From assembly GCF_030272615.1 (NCBI RefSeq), contig NC_081413.1, positions 604,686,709-604,750,708 of the forward strand: DNA of 64,000 nt. Direction: 5' to 3'. The notes beneath the pieces are model-generated. The model did no database searches. It was given only the letters and a program-made list of their open reading frames with translations, and was not told where the DNA came from. How positions within the stretch are numbered: position 1 is the stretch's first letter; each line of letters starts with the position of its first letter. The stretch is from Cryptomeria japonica (lineage: Eukaryota > Streptophyta > Pinopsida > Cupressales > Cupressaceae). The position numbers and the translations under genes were made by a program. Below are positions 1-12,845 of this stretch, in pieces.

Positions 1-1038
1 CATTTGGACCATTATTCATAACATAACTTCTTTTCACATCTTGGAAGGCCAAAATTACAAGGATCACGCATCTTCAAAGGAGTCATTGTTCAGAGCCACG
101 AAACTATCAAGAAGAGTAGAAGCTATTAGGCTCATACAATTTTAGGACATATAAAGAGTCACCTTAAAAAACTGACACTAATTGCAAAAGATCAAAAGGT
201 TTCCTATAACAAAAGTACAATATAACATAAGGATGGTGATAGACTATAAAATAGAAGAATGATATCTTTATCCTTAACTACTCCCAAAATATTAATTATC
301 ATATAGAAAATATATATTCAAAAACATTTAACATCTAAAATATAATGTTGTTATTGTTTTCCTTTGTCAATTTTGTTCCATCAAATATTTTATCTAATAC
401 TCTTTTAAAAATAGTGAACCTTACCAACATTAGAAATGAGGTGGATGTTGATTTTAAATTTTAAAATAAAAAGTGGTGAGTATGATAAATGATGCTAAGG
501 TTCTATTCATATTGTGTAACAAGGCACAATATGCTAGGGATAGAAAAGATTGACTTGCTACTCTTCAATTTTATGTGTTAGTTTAATATATATTGTGGAC
601 TTTTTTAGACTCTACATCTTAATATATATTGTATTAAATGTCTCTTTGTGGGACTATGTTCCCCCAATCCATCCTCTCTTTTATACATGACAATACATTT
701 CTTTTCATTGACCAAACATAGAAAAAAATATTTCACCGAAAGTATATCTTAACTGATTCTCGTTGAATCAAAAGTGAGAAAAAAAAAAAATTGTTGAAAT
801 ATAATCTTCACAATTCTGTCATCATGAGTGCAAACAATCCAGTGAGGAGGACAAAGCTTTATAGTGTGATGAGGATCAAAGCCATCCAATATAGGAGGCA
901 TAATATGAGACTCTTTTTGAACCAATGCTAAGGGCTATTATGATTTGAAGCTTCTCTTAAATCCTCACATTTTTGTTGTCACATAAGAGAAATGTGATGA
1001 AGAACTGGGTAGAGAAAATTCAAAGTCTTAGAATGAGG

Positions 1039-1103
<65 letters not shown>

Positions 1104-2700
1104 TAATATTTGAAAGGATATATGAAGGATATATGAAGGCCATGGTAGAAGAGAATATTTACTTCACACTAAGTGCAGTTATAGTTATGGAGGTAGTTGC
1201 CATGGATGTAAAGTGGGGAGTGTAAAAGAGTCTTTGGATTCATGAACAACATTAAGGATAAATTGTTAGTTATATCAAGGAAAAATAAAGATAAAGAGAA
1301 GTGATAAAGAAGGGAGGAATAAAATAGGGAAGAAAGTGAGGAAATAAAGAGGGAGATCTAATTTATTTTGGTATGTAGCCTCTACTACTCCTTTTCTTGG
1401 AGAATGATTTTGTAATATTTTGAGAAGACTACAAGGAATGAAGGAGCTATGTAAAACACAAACCATACATATGAATACATGCAAGGCATGAATCATACAT
1501 TTAAGCCATGAAGTAATACATAAATACACATAAGGTACAAGCATATATGAGAAATTTTCTAATGGAGTGGACATGCTAAATACACATCGATCATGAAGCA
1601 TACAAGAGAGAGGTATTCATGGAATAGACATCTAAAAACATCTCATTCATGAAGTAACAAAATGCTAAAGAAAATGTCAAGTAATAAAAAAACTTACAAG
1701 GATGAGGCATATTCATAACTTTTGCAGTCCCTCCATGGATATCAACACTAGAAGCAACTCATACTATTAGTGTACATACAAGACAATATCAGAGTTCATT
1801 ATACCCAACAACTTGTGGTGTTGTTGTTTGTGTTGGCTTTGTTGGACCCTGCAATTAAGATTCAATATACATTATTCAATAAGATTAACTGTGCAACATA
1901 ATGAAATATTGAAAAGTGTGTTATCTTATTGAGCTTCACTTGGTTTCGAGAATAGTTTAATATTCTCTACTTAACAGGGCCAACCACATGAAGGTGGAAG
2001 CTCATTTGGCCCCTCCCCCTAGCCCCCTTACATCACTATAAATTCCCCATTAACATCTACCATTCATTCATTCATTATTTCTACCATTAATTAAATAAAA
2101 CATTCATTCATTAATATCACATAATGTTCATTAACACATAACATTGATTAACATTAATTAACATGCAACATTCATCAATATTAATTAACACATATCATTC
2201 ATAGCCATTCATTAGCACATAATTACATTCATTAACACATAAAAATCAATCATTATGAAATAAGGTATATTACAATCATTTATTTTTTTGTTTCTTCTTT
2301 GAAGATATGAAAAGACTAAGTGGAACATTGTTTTCTTCAGTTGTTCCACCTTATACGCGTGATCTGGATGTATGCCTAGTCCTATACTGAGGACGAGGAC
2401 ACTGAAGCCAAGGGGGGTCCTCTGCAATAACAAAGAAATGGGTTAAATTCAAAACATTTTTTATTATTTTTAAAAGTATTTCATTAATTTAGAGAACATA
2501 AATATTGTGCTCTTTACCTGATGGGGCCACATCATTTTGTCTAACCTCAACATGTTGAACATCCTCTAGATCCTCTTTAGTTGAAATACTAAAGGTTACA
2601 TTAATGCTGAACACCAATTGTAATTAAATTGAATTCAGAGTCCTGCATTTTTGCTTGGTATTGTGAATTTTTCTTGCATTATTTGATTAAAAAAAAATCA
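1..2700. other. No recognisable gene; AT-rich intergenic DNA
   Basis: I see no conserved reading frame on either strand. The stretch holds a TA dinucleotide tract (1042-1100) and, at about 2045-2240, low-complexity sequence built from ATTCATTA and ATTAATTA words. The outer end of the CACTA element to the right may lie here, but I found no convincing CACTA terminus paired with one beyond 11 kb. Confidence 0.5.
1042..1100. repeat. (TA)n microsatellite
   Basis: An uninterrupted TA dinucleotide run of about 58 bases. Its exact length is likely to vary between individuals and may be compressed in an assembly. Confidence 0.95.
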
Positions 2701-2739
2701 TTTGCAATTTATAAATATTTTTATACGATATTTCATTTA

Positions 2740-4650
2740 CAGATACTTACAATGCGTGCGACAAGTTTCATATAACCACCAGAGCCAAGTTTGTGTTTCC
2801 TGTGCTTTTCTTGTCTTTCCTTGGTTGCCTTTGACATGTCACTCGGTCTATGAAATTTTTTAAATATGTTTGATTATATAAATATAAAGAGTAATTAATC
2901 AGTACATAATTACATTCTTAATAGTATGTCATACCTTCTTTTGGCGTCTAGTGGCGTATTTCCTTTTTTCCTTTCAATTCTCTCCTTGGCATCCAAAATC
3001 AGGTCCTTCCACTCCCTCTTTCGAATCATTGGGGGACGCTCGTACTTTACCTTCTTCTCTAAATGGGTCCTGTATTGGTCCCTCACATACTTTAGATATG
3101 TGCCATCATTTTCAAGGAGCTTGGTTTGTCAAAGGTATCAGTTCCAAACCACTCAACCATATGGTTTGTCAATTCATCTTTTAACCTTTTTTCTTGGTCA
3201 TTCCACCTTTTAAAGCAAAAACAAAACTGTTAGAATTTGAGATGAACTGAAGCTACATTTATTATAGTTCAAGAAATGGATCAAAGGAAAACTATTATAG
3301 CAATGATATGAAATCAAAATAGTGGATTAGGGTTAGTTCACATATGATGTTCCACCTTTTACATATGGTGGGCCCAAATATCTGCAATGCAATGTCACTA
3401 AGATTTTTATAAAAAATATCATTTCCTGTAAAAAAATTCATGGAATCATTAGTCCAAAACGACTGATTAGAAAGTAATTACAATTAGACTATATATAATA
3501 ATAACTTTAAAGTACTTGGAACCTTCTATATCTTTAAGGAAATTATTTCTTCGTTGCTCACAACCAATATGGCCTGCAACGTTCCCATACTAGCAATACG
3601 AGAAGATCCAAGAAATGATGGCATGTTATCAGCAGTAGTCGCCTCTAGCACATCCTCATGTGCATCTCCTACTGCGGAAAATGAATCCACTATGAAATGC
3701 CCCCAAGAAAGAACGCTTGAAGGGAAATAAACACATAACAAAAGATAGAGAAAAGAGGGATCTACCAATAGTGGGTGGGCCAATATGACATACAGTAGAG
3801 GATGTCTTCATGCTACGTGTTGCCGACATTACAATTGGCAATACAGGTGGGGCTAACCTCTGATGAGGCATCGACGATATTTGCATAGGAACATTGACAA
3901 CACTTGAAGAATAATACATTAAATATATAAAATATTAAATATATGAAAACAAAAAAATTTGTAAACAAGGATGACCTTTATTATGAACATTGACAGTATC
4001 AAGTATGATGTATTTTGGTTACTTAAAGTGATAAGCCATACAAGTGATAAGCCAAGAAAATCGTCATCACCTGGACTACCTGCAACACCCTGATCATGGC
4101 CACCAGTTTCATGAGGACCCATAAATTGTTGTAAAAACAACACACACATATTTTAGTTAATCACATAAAACAGTATAAAATATAAACCATTATTGAACTT
4201 TTGTTATAATTAAAGCTTTATTACTACTTACTTGCAAGTTGTCTGATGTCCGAATCAATTTTTTCACCCTCTCTCGTATCTCATCAGTCTAAGGATCCAC
4301 GGATTCCAAAGAAACAATCTCTCTACTAATTTTTCTAATAGACTTTTTTTATCAATTCCATAGGGTTTGTGGAATTTTCAAGGTCATCATCGCTTAATCC
4401 TATTGAGTCCACATCCCTAGAGAGGTGCTTGGGTACTGTAGCTCCCTATCCCTTTCCCCGAACATCCATCTGTGAGAAGAATATCATTAACAATTACAAA
4501 ATTAGTCTAAAACACTCAAAAGAAGAACATAATAATGTAACAATTTGCTTCCATCTAGTATATATAGTTACAAAGAGGTTTACCTACTCGGTAGAAGTGT
4601 TAAGACCTACATCTTTGTTTGCACTATGTGATGGATCCATGTCTCCCTGT
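2740..4650 (-). pseudogene. CACTA second gene remnant (Transposase_24 / TNP1-like), in several exons
   Basis: Reading the minus strand, exon-like pieces follow one another. The first, near 4650-4580, follows an acceptor-like TTTGTCACAG and encodes MDPSHSANKDVG. The next starts at about 4470 after TTCTCACAG and encodes MDVRGKG and an acidic DSIGLSDDDLENS stretch. Acidic and Gly-rich pieces follow at 4150-3530. The 3215-2935 piece has the motifs HMVEWF, YVRDQYRTHLEKK and RKREWKDLILDAKERI. A last piece at 2855-2750 reads MSKATKERQEKHRKHKLGSG. The basic W-containing block followed by an R/K-rich RQEKHRKHK block resembles the Transposase_24 (Ptta/En/Spm) family. In-frame stops occur (for example GKG-stop near 4455 and several at 3060-3200). 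In maize En/Spm the corresponding protein binds subterminal repeats; that role here is only family knowledge. The exon joins are my inference. Confidence 0.5.
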
Positions 4651-4779
4651 GACAAAGAAAAAATATAAATACGTTAGTGAAATTAAACTAATAGACTTAG
4701 CAAAAAAACTTCATAATAAAATGGTATATTGGAGTCATTAATTGGATGTTGGTTAATTTAAATGTTATATAGTACGTAC

Positions 4780-5528
4780 CACCCCCATGATAGTAACTTT
4801 GTTTGTATCTATATGATTCAATTTGTAATCGATTACTAGCTCTTCCCCTGCACTTATTGATTTTATCACACATATGAATACATGATTTCCCTCGCGCGCC
4901 TCAAATATGCAATTGGGTTGTTTATTAGTTGATGTAGGTCGCGTACTATTTATAAAACCTGAAATATTTCTTGTTGCTTTTGGCCTTCAATAAATGTATA
5001 TAGCCACTCGTTTACTTTGATCATTATCTTTCTATTGTATGTAATTTGTTGACAGTGCATACCTATGCATACTTTTTTATATCGAACAATCTACATCCAA
5101 TTATTATAATTGTAACAAGGTTTGACAAACTCCATCAATTCAACAACTTTGTTGTAATAGACCTTTATGTTGTCCATGGAAAATAGGTTGAAACCATGTA
5201 ACAGTGAAGGTGCTATGTGATATATCCTATCATTAACAAAAAAACTAGTTTTTATTGCAGGAAGTTCCTTGGGTACCCATTGTTTCTGTAGATGTTTGTA
5301 CCTCAAGGGCACCTCAATGTCTCCTTTGGTCTCATCATCAAAATAACATGACCCCCCTTGAGCAAGGAAAAATTTCATGCATTCATTGAAATTTTTTATA
5401 ATATTTTGACCTCTAGTTGATCTCCCTATTCTAGACCTACTACATGTCTCACTTTCATTTTCTATTCCTACATTTCTCTCACTTGAGGAAGACACATCTG
5501 ACAAATAACTATTTGGTGGTACCTCCAA
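4780..5528 (-). pseudogene. SET-domain protein remnant inside the CACTA region
   Basis: The minus-strand frame from 5528 opens with MEVPPNSYLSD, a Ser-rich leader, then runs through YHIAPSLLHGFNLFSMDN to a stop at about 5091. After a frame change it resumes and ends with GFINSTRP, NKQPNCIFEAREGNHVFIC and IKSISAGEELVIDYKLN. The F-I-N-S...P-N-C-x-F-E...V-x-I...I-x-x-G-E-E-L-x-x-D-Y pattern is the C-terminal half of a SET domain: the NH-like substrate/cofactor motif and the GEEL-DY motif. SET domains transfer methyl groups from S-adenosylmethionine to protein lysines. A donor-like GTACGT follows at 4779. Stops at 5091-5093 and within the IYIY-stop-RPKATRN segment show that it is inactive. It could be a captured host gene fragment or a protein native to this transposon family; the sequence alone does not decide. 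Confidence 0.55.
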
Positions 5529-6201
5529 TCCATCAAATGAGAGAGTTAGTTGGTAATGAGAGAGATAATTTGCAAATGAGGGTAATGTTCATGAAGAAGT
5601 CGACCCTAAAGTTGATGTTAAGATTAAATTTTGAATAAGTCCAATTGGGGCCTCAAGTATTGATAGTTGTATTATATTTTCTGCTAATGTCGAGGTTTGA
5701 AAAACTAAGGAAGTTTTCTTTCCAAGTAATTTAAAAAAAATAAACTGTTTCTATAGGGTGTATTGACTTATACCCGTTGATCCATGAGATTTTGCAGGAT
5801 CCTCATCAAAGGGGTTCAAGTTCTTGCACATGTAATTCAATTATCTTATGTTAGCTAAAATTTACATAGTAAACAACATGAACAACATGAAATTTGTGGA
5901 CAAAAAGAGTATTAAATTAAAAAGGATGTTGTTATCATAATCATTGTAAATTTTATAATTCCTTACCTTTACTTTATGTAGACTATGTAGGATCCTCAAC
6001 TAAAGGGTTGACGATGTCTGTACTCCATCACCTATTCCCACCAAGGGTGACAGCATCACATAGGGACTATACATGAAATCAACACCATCAATTGAGCATC
6101 ATAAGTATTACATTTGTAAGTTGATAAACAATAAATACATATGTATCATAAGCATCACATGATGTATCATCATATATGTAATTGAGAATCATAATTAGCA
6201 T

Positions 6202-6431
6202 CACATATGTGTCATCAAAAACATGTAATCCATCACATATGTATCATAAATCACCATCCATCACATAGGTAATAAACAATCCACATTCTATAAATAAATA
6301 CAAAGTTCAAAAAATGTCACATGTGTCATCATAAACATGTAATCCATCATATATGTATCATAAATCAACATCCATCACATAGCTAATAAACAATCCAAAT
6401 TCCATAAATAAAAACAAAGTTTTAAAAATGT
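6202..6431. repeat. Two-copy tandem repeat, about 115 bp per unit
   Basis: Unit 1 (6202-6317) and unit 2 (6318-6431) share nearly all of their sequence, including ACATGTAATCCATCA, TATGTATCATAAATCA and CATCCATCACATAG, with scattered substitutions. A third unit seems to begin (CACATAAATAG) and then diverges. It lies between the tnp2 gene and the SET/second-gene block. Confidence 0.85.
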
Positions 6432-6674
6432 CACATAAATAGTCACTCTCCCTATCTCCATCTCCATGGGGTGGCATAGTTATACTATAAGGACCTGCTA
6501 GAGGTCATGGAACATAAATTAAAAACATTAAAAGGTGTATCATGAATTAATTATGTAATGGAATTATAATTCAAAACATAATGAATTAATTGTTTAACCA
6601 TATAAGTCAAAAAAATTTCTATCAAGAAATCAATATTAAATAGATAATATACTAATCACATACCTCATACATTT

Positions 6675-6675
6675 C

Positions 6676-6767
<92 letters not shown>

Positions 6768-6889
6768 CCACCACCACCACCATCGTCTTCATCATCATCA
6801 TCACCATCACCATCACCATCACCATCACCATCACCATCACCATCACCATCACCATCACCATCACCATCATCATCAGCATCATCATCATC

Positions 6890-6921
<32 letters not shown>

Positions 6922-6950
6922 CAACAAATTCTTCTTCTTCATCATCATCA
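6675..6950. repeat. GAT/CAT trinucleotide and CATCAC hexanucleotide microsatellite
   Basis: About 275 bases of ATC/CAT triplets with an internal block of CATCAC hexamers (about 6800-6868) and a short CAC run near 6768. On the minus strand, in the frame of the tnp2 C-terminus, it reads as a long Asp-rich tail (GAT codons) with Gly-Asp dipeptides. Two stops (TGA TAG at about 6955-6960) now precede it. It looks like an expanded acidic tail of the transposase. Confidence 0.9.
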
Positions 6951-9900
6951 AGTAGCTATCAATTGTGATGATCATCTACATCATCTTCTACATCTTTGGT
7001 ATCTTCTTCTTCCATCACATTATACTTTATCAGCCTTCCTCTTGGATCATGTCTAATAACAAATGACCAACTCGGTTTATGTGGAACCTCAAAGTAAAAT
7101 GCATGCTCACATTGGCTTGGAAGAACATAGGGCTCATCCCCAACTAGTTCAAATGACCTTGTATTAACTATTGTAAAACCATTATCATGTTCAATAATAG
7201 TTCTATCAGGATCATTTTTATTCAATCGTAGCCTGTACCATTTGATGATGAACAAAAACTAATTTGAAGGAATTAAAGTCACACTCAAGTATATCATCTA
7301 AAATTCCATAGTATTGATTTTGAGACTCTTGAGGATGTATGTTGTTTCTCAATGAAATATTTGTCACCTCAAAGACTGTAGTTATCTCAGAATCACAAGT
7401 TTTTTTTCTGTCATCCAACTTTTTGATGCGAAATTTATGACCATTACAACACATAGCACTGTGGTGTTTGACCTGTGATATGTCAAACATGTAAAAAATA
7501 TTGCATCGTGAGTTGATAAACATATGGGTGATTAATAAATTTATACGTACCTATTTATCTCTTAAACCATATGCTAAATCAATTTCCCTTTGCAAAACAT
7601 TGGAATCTCCATTATGATGACCTTCTTTAACCAATGAAGCCACACCTTCCCATGTTAATGTGTGAGAAGAATGTTGATAATGTTCAATCCATATCGTCAT
7701 CCAGTCAAAAATTGTTTGCAATATACAAATGTAGTGCATCCCTCTCTCGACGAATTGTACACAAAATAAATAGATGTCTTACAACCGATTTATTTTAAAG
7801 ATTAACAATTAATTAACTACAATAACATCTTATAATTACCTCTCACTTTCCTTTATGTACCTTTCCCCATTAAGTACTCCCCTTCGAATTTGTTAATGGG
7901 GTTGGGATCCCAAATGCGATCCACGTGGATCTTTACTGCAAACGTAGGAAGATATTTAGAAATGTACACCATAGTTTGGTATACCATATATCTCTCCACC
8001 ATAGAACCCTCAGGATGTTCTCTTCGTCGAGCCAAAGCCTTAAAAAATTTCAAGTGCCTCTCAACTATCCACATTGACCTAGTGTGTGCAGGTCCACACA
8101 ATTCAATCTCCTCAACTTGGTGTATAAGGTAGTGTTCTTGTGCATTGAAAAAAGATGAAGGTAGACACTTTTCAATTTCACACATTAGATGAGGAAATTT
8201 TCTCTTCCAATATTTTATACCTTCTTTATGGATTTCTTTACATGACAACCACCTATAATATATTCAAGACACAAAAAAATATATTACATAACAAGTAAAA
8301 TAAATTGCAAATATAATATCTATACAATGAACTAAACAAATACCATTACTTACCTCATGTATTTTACAAGATCATATATGACTTGCTTGACATTATTGTC
8401 AAAGTCGTCTGGGAGAGATAGAGGTAGAACGTACTGCAACAATTATAAAATTATCTTTTCATTTTTTTCTATGTGCAATATACAAATATATAGTAAAAAT
8501 ACAAGAACATGAATTACCTTAATGAAGGTCTACCAATCATGCGTTCTCATCCCTTGCCCAAATCCACTTTTCTTTGATATGAGATTGTTTATGTTCGCAA
8601 AAAATCCTATGAGAAATCAAATTTTTTGTATGACTTCTTTTATAGCATTGCTTTGTTGGTCCATTAATAACCAAGGAAGGTCACTTATATTAATTTGGTC
8701 TCCATGGCTATTTGATTGAATGACGTTTTTCATTGCATTATTGGAATCCTAAATGTCACTACAAATTTTGACAATTTTTTTTTGTCATGCTTTCCATCCA
8801 ATATTTTCCATAATGTCTCTATTATATTCTCTCCAATATGCATAGTATCAAAAAAATGCACAATTTGTAAGTGCTCGTAGTAGGGTAACCTACTAAATTA
8901 TCGGGGATAACTTTTTAGTCCCTTAGGAAGGTGGTCATTAATGCCTTGACAACCTTCATGATCATCAATCACATCATCAGTAAACAAAAGATAATAGAAA
9001 AGATGTTTTATGACATAAACCATTAGATGGAATGACATTACCTTGATGACTAATTCTATTATATTCCAGCTTCCAAGGGTGAGGTGTCATTCTTCATGGC
9101 TTTGACGTATTCTCTTCTTTCCCATTGAAAATATGTTTTTTAGTATTTAGATACTTATGATTTTTTTGGAGAAAGTGCCTATACTCATCAAACACCTGCT
9201 TTCCTAAACTTTTTGAATGATGAGATTTCATCTTTGGACCACAAACTGGACATGAAATTTTTCCCTTTGTTTGAAGACCTACAAGATAATGTATAATTGG
9301 ATTAAATATGTTAATTTTTTTAATTATAATTATCATGTGCAACTTGAACACTATAACATACCACAAAAATGTTATAGCCCTGGGACATCATGTATTGTCC
9401 ATACAAGCATCGCATGGAATTGAAATTGTCTTTGTCATATTGGTCTAAAGACATCATACATAGTGACACCATTCTATAACTCCAACAACTCATCAATAAG
9501 AGGCTCAATATATACATTAATATCTTTAACTTGGTACTTACCTAATTGAATGAACAAAAGCATTACATAATTATTACGACCATTTTACTGGAATATTTAT
9601 AATTAAATGTAGACAACTATTAAATGATAAAATACCTGGAATAATCATTGCCAACATTATGTTGTTCCCTCTTTATTGACATCCATGGAGGAATTTTATT
9701 GTTGATAGCAAAAACCAGCCACACTGAGTAAACAGATCTCAGCTCTCCAAATGAGTTGACATCGTCCGCTGTTAATGAAAGATTGAGATTACAAGGTTCT
9801 TCTTTAAAGTGTGGAAACTTTTCCTCTATGTCCATAAATGTTGAACCATCCGCAAGCATTCGAATAACATCATCTCGACTCCTATTGCATGTATGATAAT

Positions 9901-10960
9901 CCATAAATTGTGCCAAGCTAGTGCACTTGACTAATTGTTGCATACGTGGAATAATGAGAATATAGTGAAGAACCTTGCGAGGAACCCTTTTTGTTATTTG
10001 GTCTGTTCGATATCTATTGATATGACATTCAGGGCATTCAATTTGAAATTCATATCGTTTGTGATATATAATATGATCATTGGGACAAGCATCTATTGCT
10101 TGATACTCCATTCCAATATCTTTCATAATGGAAGATAATTATCGATATGAGCGAGGTAGAATATTTGATGGTGGTAACAAAAAAATATAATTTGTTAATA
10201 TAAAGAATATTAATGGTACAACATGATTCACTGTTTATTAACTATAATAACATATATGACATACCTTAACATACGTGAGATTGTTATGTTGGATAAACCA
10301 TTTATAACCTTCAATTTCACCAACAACAATATAGTGGAGAGAAGAGTTGTCTGGGATCCTTCATAAAGGGCCTAAGATGCCTTCTCAAGTAGAGGAACAT
10401 CAAGAACAACATCAAGGTCATCTTCATCATCATGATCAGCTACACCAGTACTAAATATGTCATGGATCAATGTATTTGTACCATCATCTTCAATTATGTT
10501 TTGTGTCTCATGATCGTCATCTTCCATTTGATCATTATCTTCAGCTCTAATATTCACACCTCCATCTTCCTCCACTTCAAAAACCATATTCTATGGGTTG
10601 TGTTGATCCATATCATGTGCTATGGGGGGCTTGACCAATATAAAATTGATAAACATAAATAAACCATAATCATGATCTCATCATCAAGTGATTTCTTATG
10701 TATATAAATTGTTAAAATGATATAATGAAAAAATTACCAATGGATGATAATCATGTCCACCTTCAATGTGACCATGCAGGATACAATATTTCTTAGATGT
10801 TTTGATTAGAAGTCTTCTAGTCTTTAACCCCTTACAAATTTGGCAAGGACAATAACATTTTCCATCACCTTTTCTTTTCAACTTAGACCACAATCTAGCA
10901 ATTGTCTCCTTATTTTGTTATTTGCTGATATTGTCTAACATGGTCTTTCTTCATAGGCAA
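6675..10960 (-). pseudogene. tnp2-type CACTA transposase, degenerate
   Basis: Segments in transposase order on the minus strand: (1) 10893-10696, a Cys-rich block with CYCPCQICKG, like the transposase-associated N-terminal domain; (2) 10587-10372, an acidic linker; (3) 10126-9620, the Transposase_21 (tnp2) core with YQAIDACPNDH, CPECHINRYRTDQ, VPRKVLHYILIIPR, FMDYH and LRSVYSVWLVFAINNKIPPW; (4) 9366-9094, QTKGKISCPVCGPKM and FDEYRHFLQKNHKY; (5) about 8950-8370, YYEHLQIVHFFDTMHIGENIVETLW onward in pieces (first 20 residues of a longer match: YYEHLQIVHFFDTMHIGENI); (6) 8248-7853, a DUF4218-like block with FFNAQEHYLIHQVEEIELCG and WIVERHLKF; (7) 7523-6959, DUF4216-like. The enzyme would cut and rejoin the element's CACTA ends. 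Stops and frame changes separate the segments; some breaks may be introns, but several fall inside conserved blocks. Confidence in the family is high; exon limits are uncertain. Confidence 0.85.
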
Positions 10961-12184
10961 AAAAATTGAGATATAGAACTAGTTATATAGAAGTTGAAAT
11001 GTTAGTTATGAAATCACGTTTCAGTATAATATACCAAATTAAATTACTTTAACATATAAATTATGCAAATTGAACAAAAACCATTTAACTTTTCTGTTTC
11101 ATCTCAAAACATATGTAATGGCTTTGTGGTGATTTAGAGTAGGTGATATGCCCATTGAGATTCATAGATCCAATTTAGTCATAGACCCAAGTTATACAGA
11201 GTCATAGACCCATGTTGGTCTAAAAGGAAAGTAACTATCCATTCCCATGCTCATGCGTACTTAGATGACAAATGTTGCCCTTGTGTATCCTAAACATTGG
11301 AGAGACCTTATTTGACTTCCCTAATCAATGTGGTTGCTATCCTAATATGAAATACTAAATTCTACCCTTGCCTCTACATAAAACTTCTCACATCATGTTT
11401 CTTCACCAAAGCACACTATTCCCAATCTTCCTCAATACCCTCAATGGAGGGGCATGTATAATGGTTTCAACATACAAATTCAATGATCATACACTCCATT
11501 CCTCTAGACACCGTTGGATACATAACTTGTCTTCTAGGCTTGGGAAAACTAATATGAATTGAGCTAACACCATGAGGATATGGTCGGGTTTCATGGCAAC
11601 TGATCAAAATTTGTGAAAAAAGGTTTCACACCTAAGTGTTGGCTCACAACAATGCCACACTTCCAAAGTTGTCAGTCTCAAGACATCTCCTATTGGGTCA
11701 ACACTCATTGATGGCCATAAGGCCAAATCAATGTATCTACACTCCAAACTCCTTACTCTAGGCTTGGAGGACCCTACAATAGGTCTATTAATTTTACCAT
11801 TATAATTATTTTATAATGGATGAGGATCTATATTAATATTTCCAAAATAGTGTTATGCATATTCACAAAAAGAAAGGTAAGTGGAAAGAGTGACATCCTA
11901 TTGTGATGTATTCACACATCGCCCCATTGCAAATGGGGACCCCCACTTTTTCACTTTCTAGGTTAGTTGTCTTAGCTTAGTTGTTTGTTGTCAAGTCTTT
12001 GTTGTTAACCTTTTGTTTGTAGTTGCTCAGGAGCTGGCCAAGTATTTCTCTTTGAAATAATGTGAGGTTTAACATTCCCTTTGCCCAGCCAAGGCATAAT
12101 AACTTTCAGTTCTGTCCATCCTGTCAGTGGGTGCCCAAACCCAATCACTCCCATTTCCATTTCCTCCCATTTCCACCTCCCATA
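10961..12184. other. No recognisable gene
   Basis: AT-rich non-coding sequence. Three near-repeats of a CATAGACCC/CATAGATCC word occur at about 11164-11212. I see no conserved protein motif or RNA gene. Confidence 0.5.
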
Positions 12185-12845
12185 ACACTCTTCAATTCCA
12201 TTTACCATACCTTCTAACTCACATACCTTCCTATCCTCTACCCTTTATCCACCTTTCATACCTCATGCCTTAACCTCCTTCACATCTTAACTTAAACCTA
12301 CCCTTCCATCTTACACCCTCACCTCCCTCCACTAACATCCTTTCCACCTTACCCCTACCCCTATTCTATCCTAGCATCTCCCTTACGCTCATACCTTATA
12401 TCTCACACTCCCCTCCATAATACCTACCACTTTACCCCTTTATTCCCCTAAAATCACCTATTCTAACCCACATCCCCTAAGTCTTACTTCCTTTATTTCC
12501 GTAAGCTTACCTCTACCACGCACCTATTAACCTACCCTTTCCGTCTTATCACCTACCCCCATCCTAGCCTACCCATATCCTATCCCTATCATAAACTACC
12601 ACCCTACCCACTTACCCTTTTTCCTTTCCCCTTATAACTCCCATTATAACCTACATCCCCTTTACCCTTTCATTACCCCCTTATACCTCCCACTCCACTT
12701 TATTCCCCAATATATCCTAACTACAACCCCTTCTATCTCCCACATCCTAAACCTCTTTACTCCACCATGTAAATCCTTCTTCCATCATTTATATCCCTTA
12801 TGTCCCCCTTTCACCACACATCCCATTCCCTCCTCTTTCTCCATG
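12185..12845. repeat. G-depleted, pyrimidine-rich low-complexity tract
   Basis: For about 660 bases the plus strand is built from C, T and A with G almost absent. Words such as CCTACC, CTTACCC and ACCTCCC recur, but I find no fixed period. The flanks on both sides have normal G content. It is not a simple microsatellite and no protein reading frame stands out. Confidence 0.8.

Larger units (their letters stand above)
2700..10960 (-). mobile_element. Decayed CACTA (En/Spm) DNA transposon, ends not located
   Basis: Two genes typical of CACTA elements lie on the minus strand in the usual order. A tnp2-type transposase comes first (10.9 to 6.7 kb), followed by a gene with a Transposase_24-like segment (4.65 to 2.74 kb). 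A SET-domain remnant sits between them. Both transposase genes are broken by stops and frame changes, so the copy cannot encode a working transposase. CACTA...TAGTG termini with a 3-bp duplication were looked for and not convincingly found, so the limits given are those of the coding remnants only. Confidence 0.75.

Noticed and set aside
2029-2045. CACTATAAATTCCCC as the CACTA left terminus
   Set aside because: No matching inverted end or 3-bp duplication found beyond 10.9 kb; short CACTA words at 1168 and 1747 fail the same test.
2926-3213. 95-codon plus-strand frame
   Set aside because: Antisense shadow of the Transposase_24-like exon on the minus strand.
6120-6430. Possible CRISPR-like array
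   Set aside because: Only two long direct copies with no spacer structure, in a plant nuclear context.
6652-6975. Met-rich 107-codon frame on the minus strand
   Set aside because: An artefact of the GAT/ATG repeat read in the wrong frame; the coding frame gives the Asp tail.
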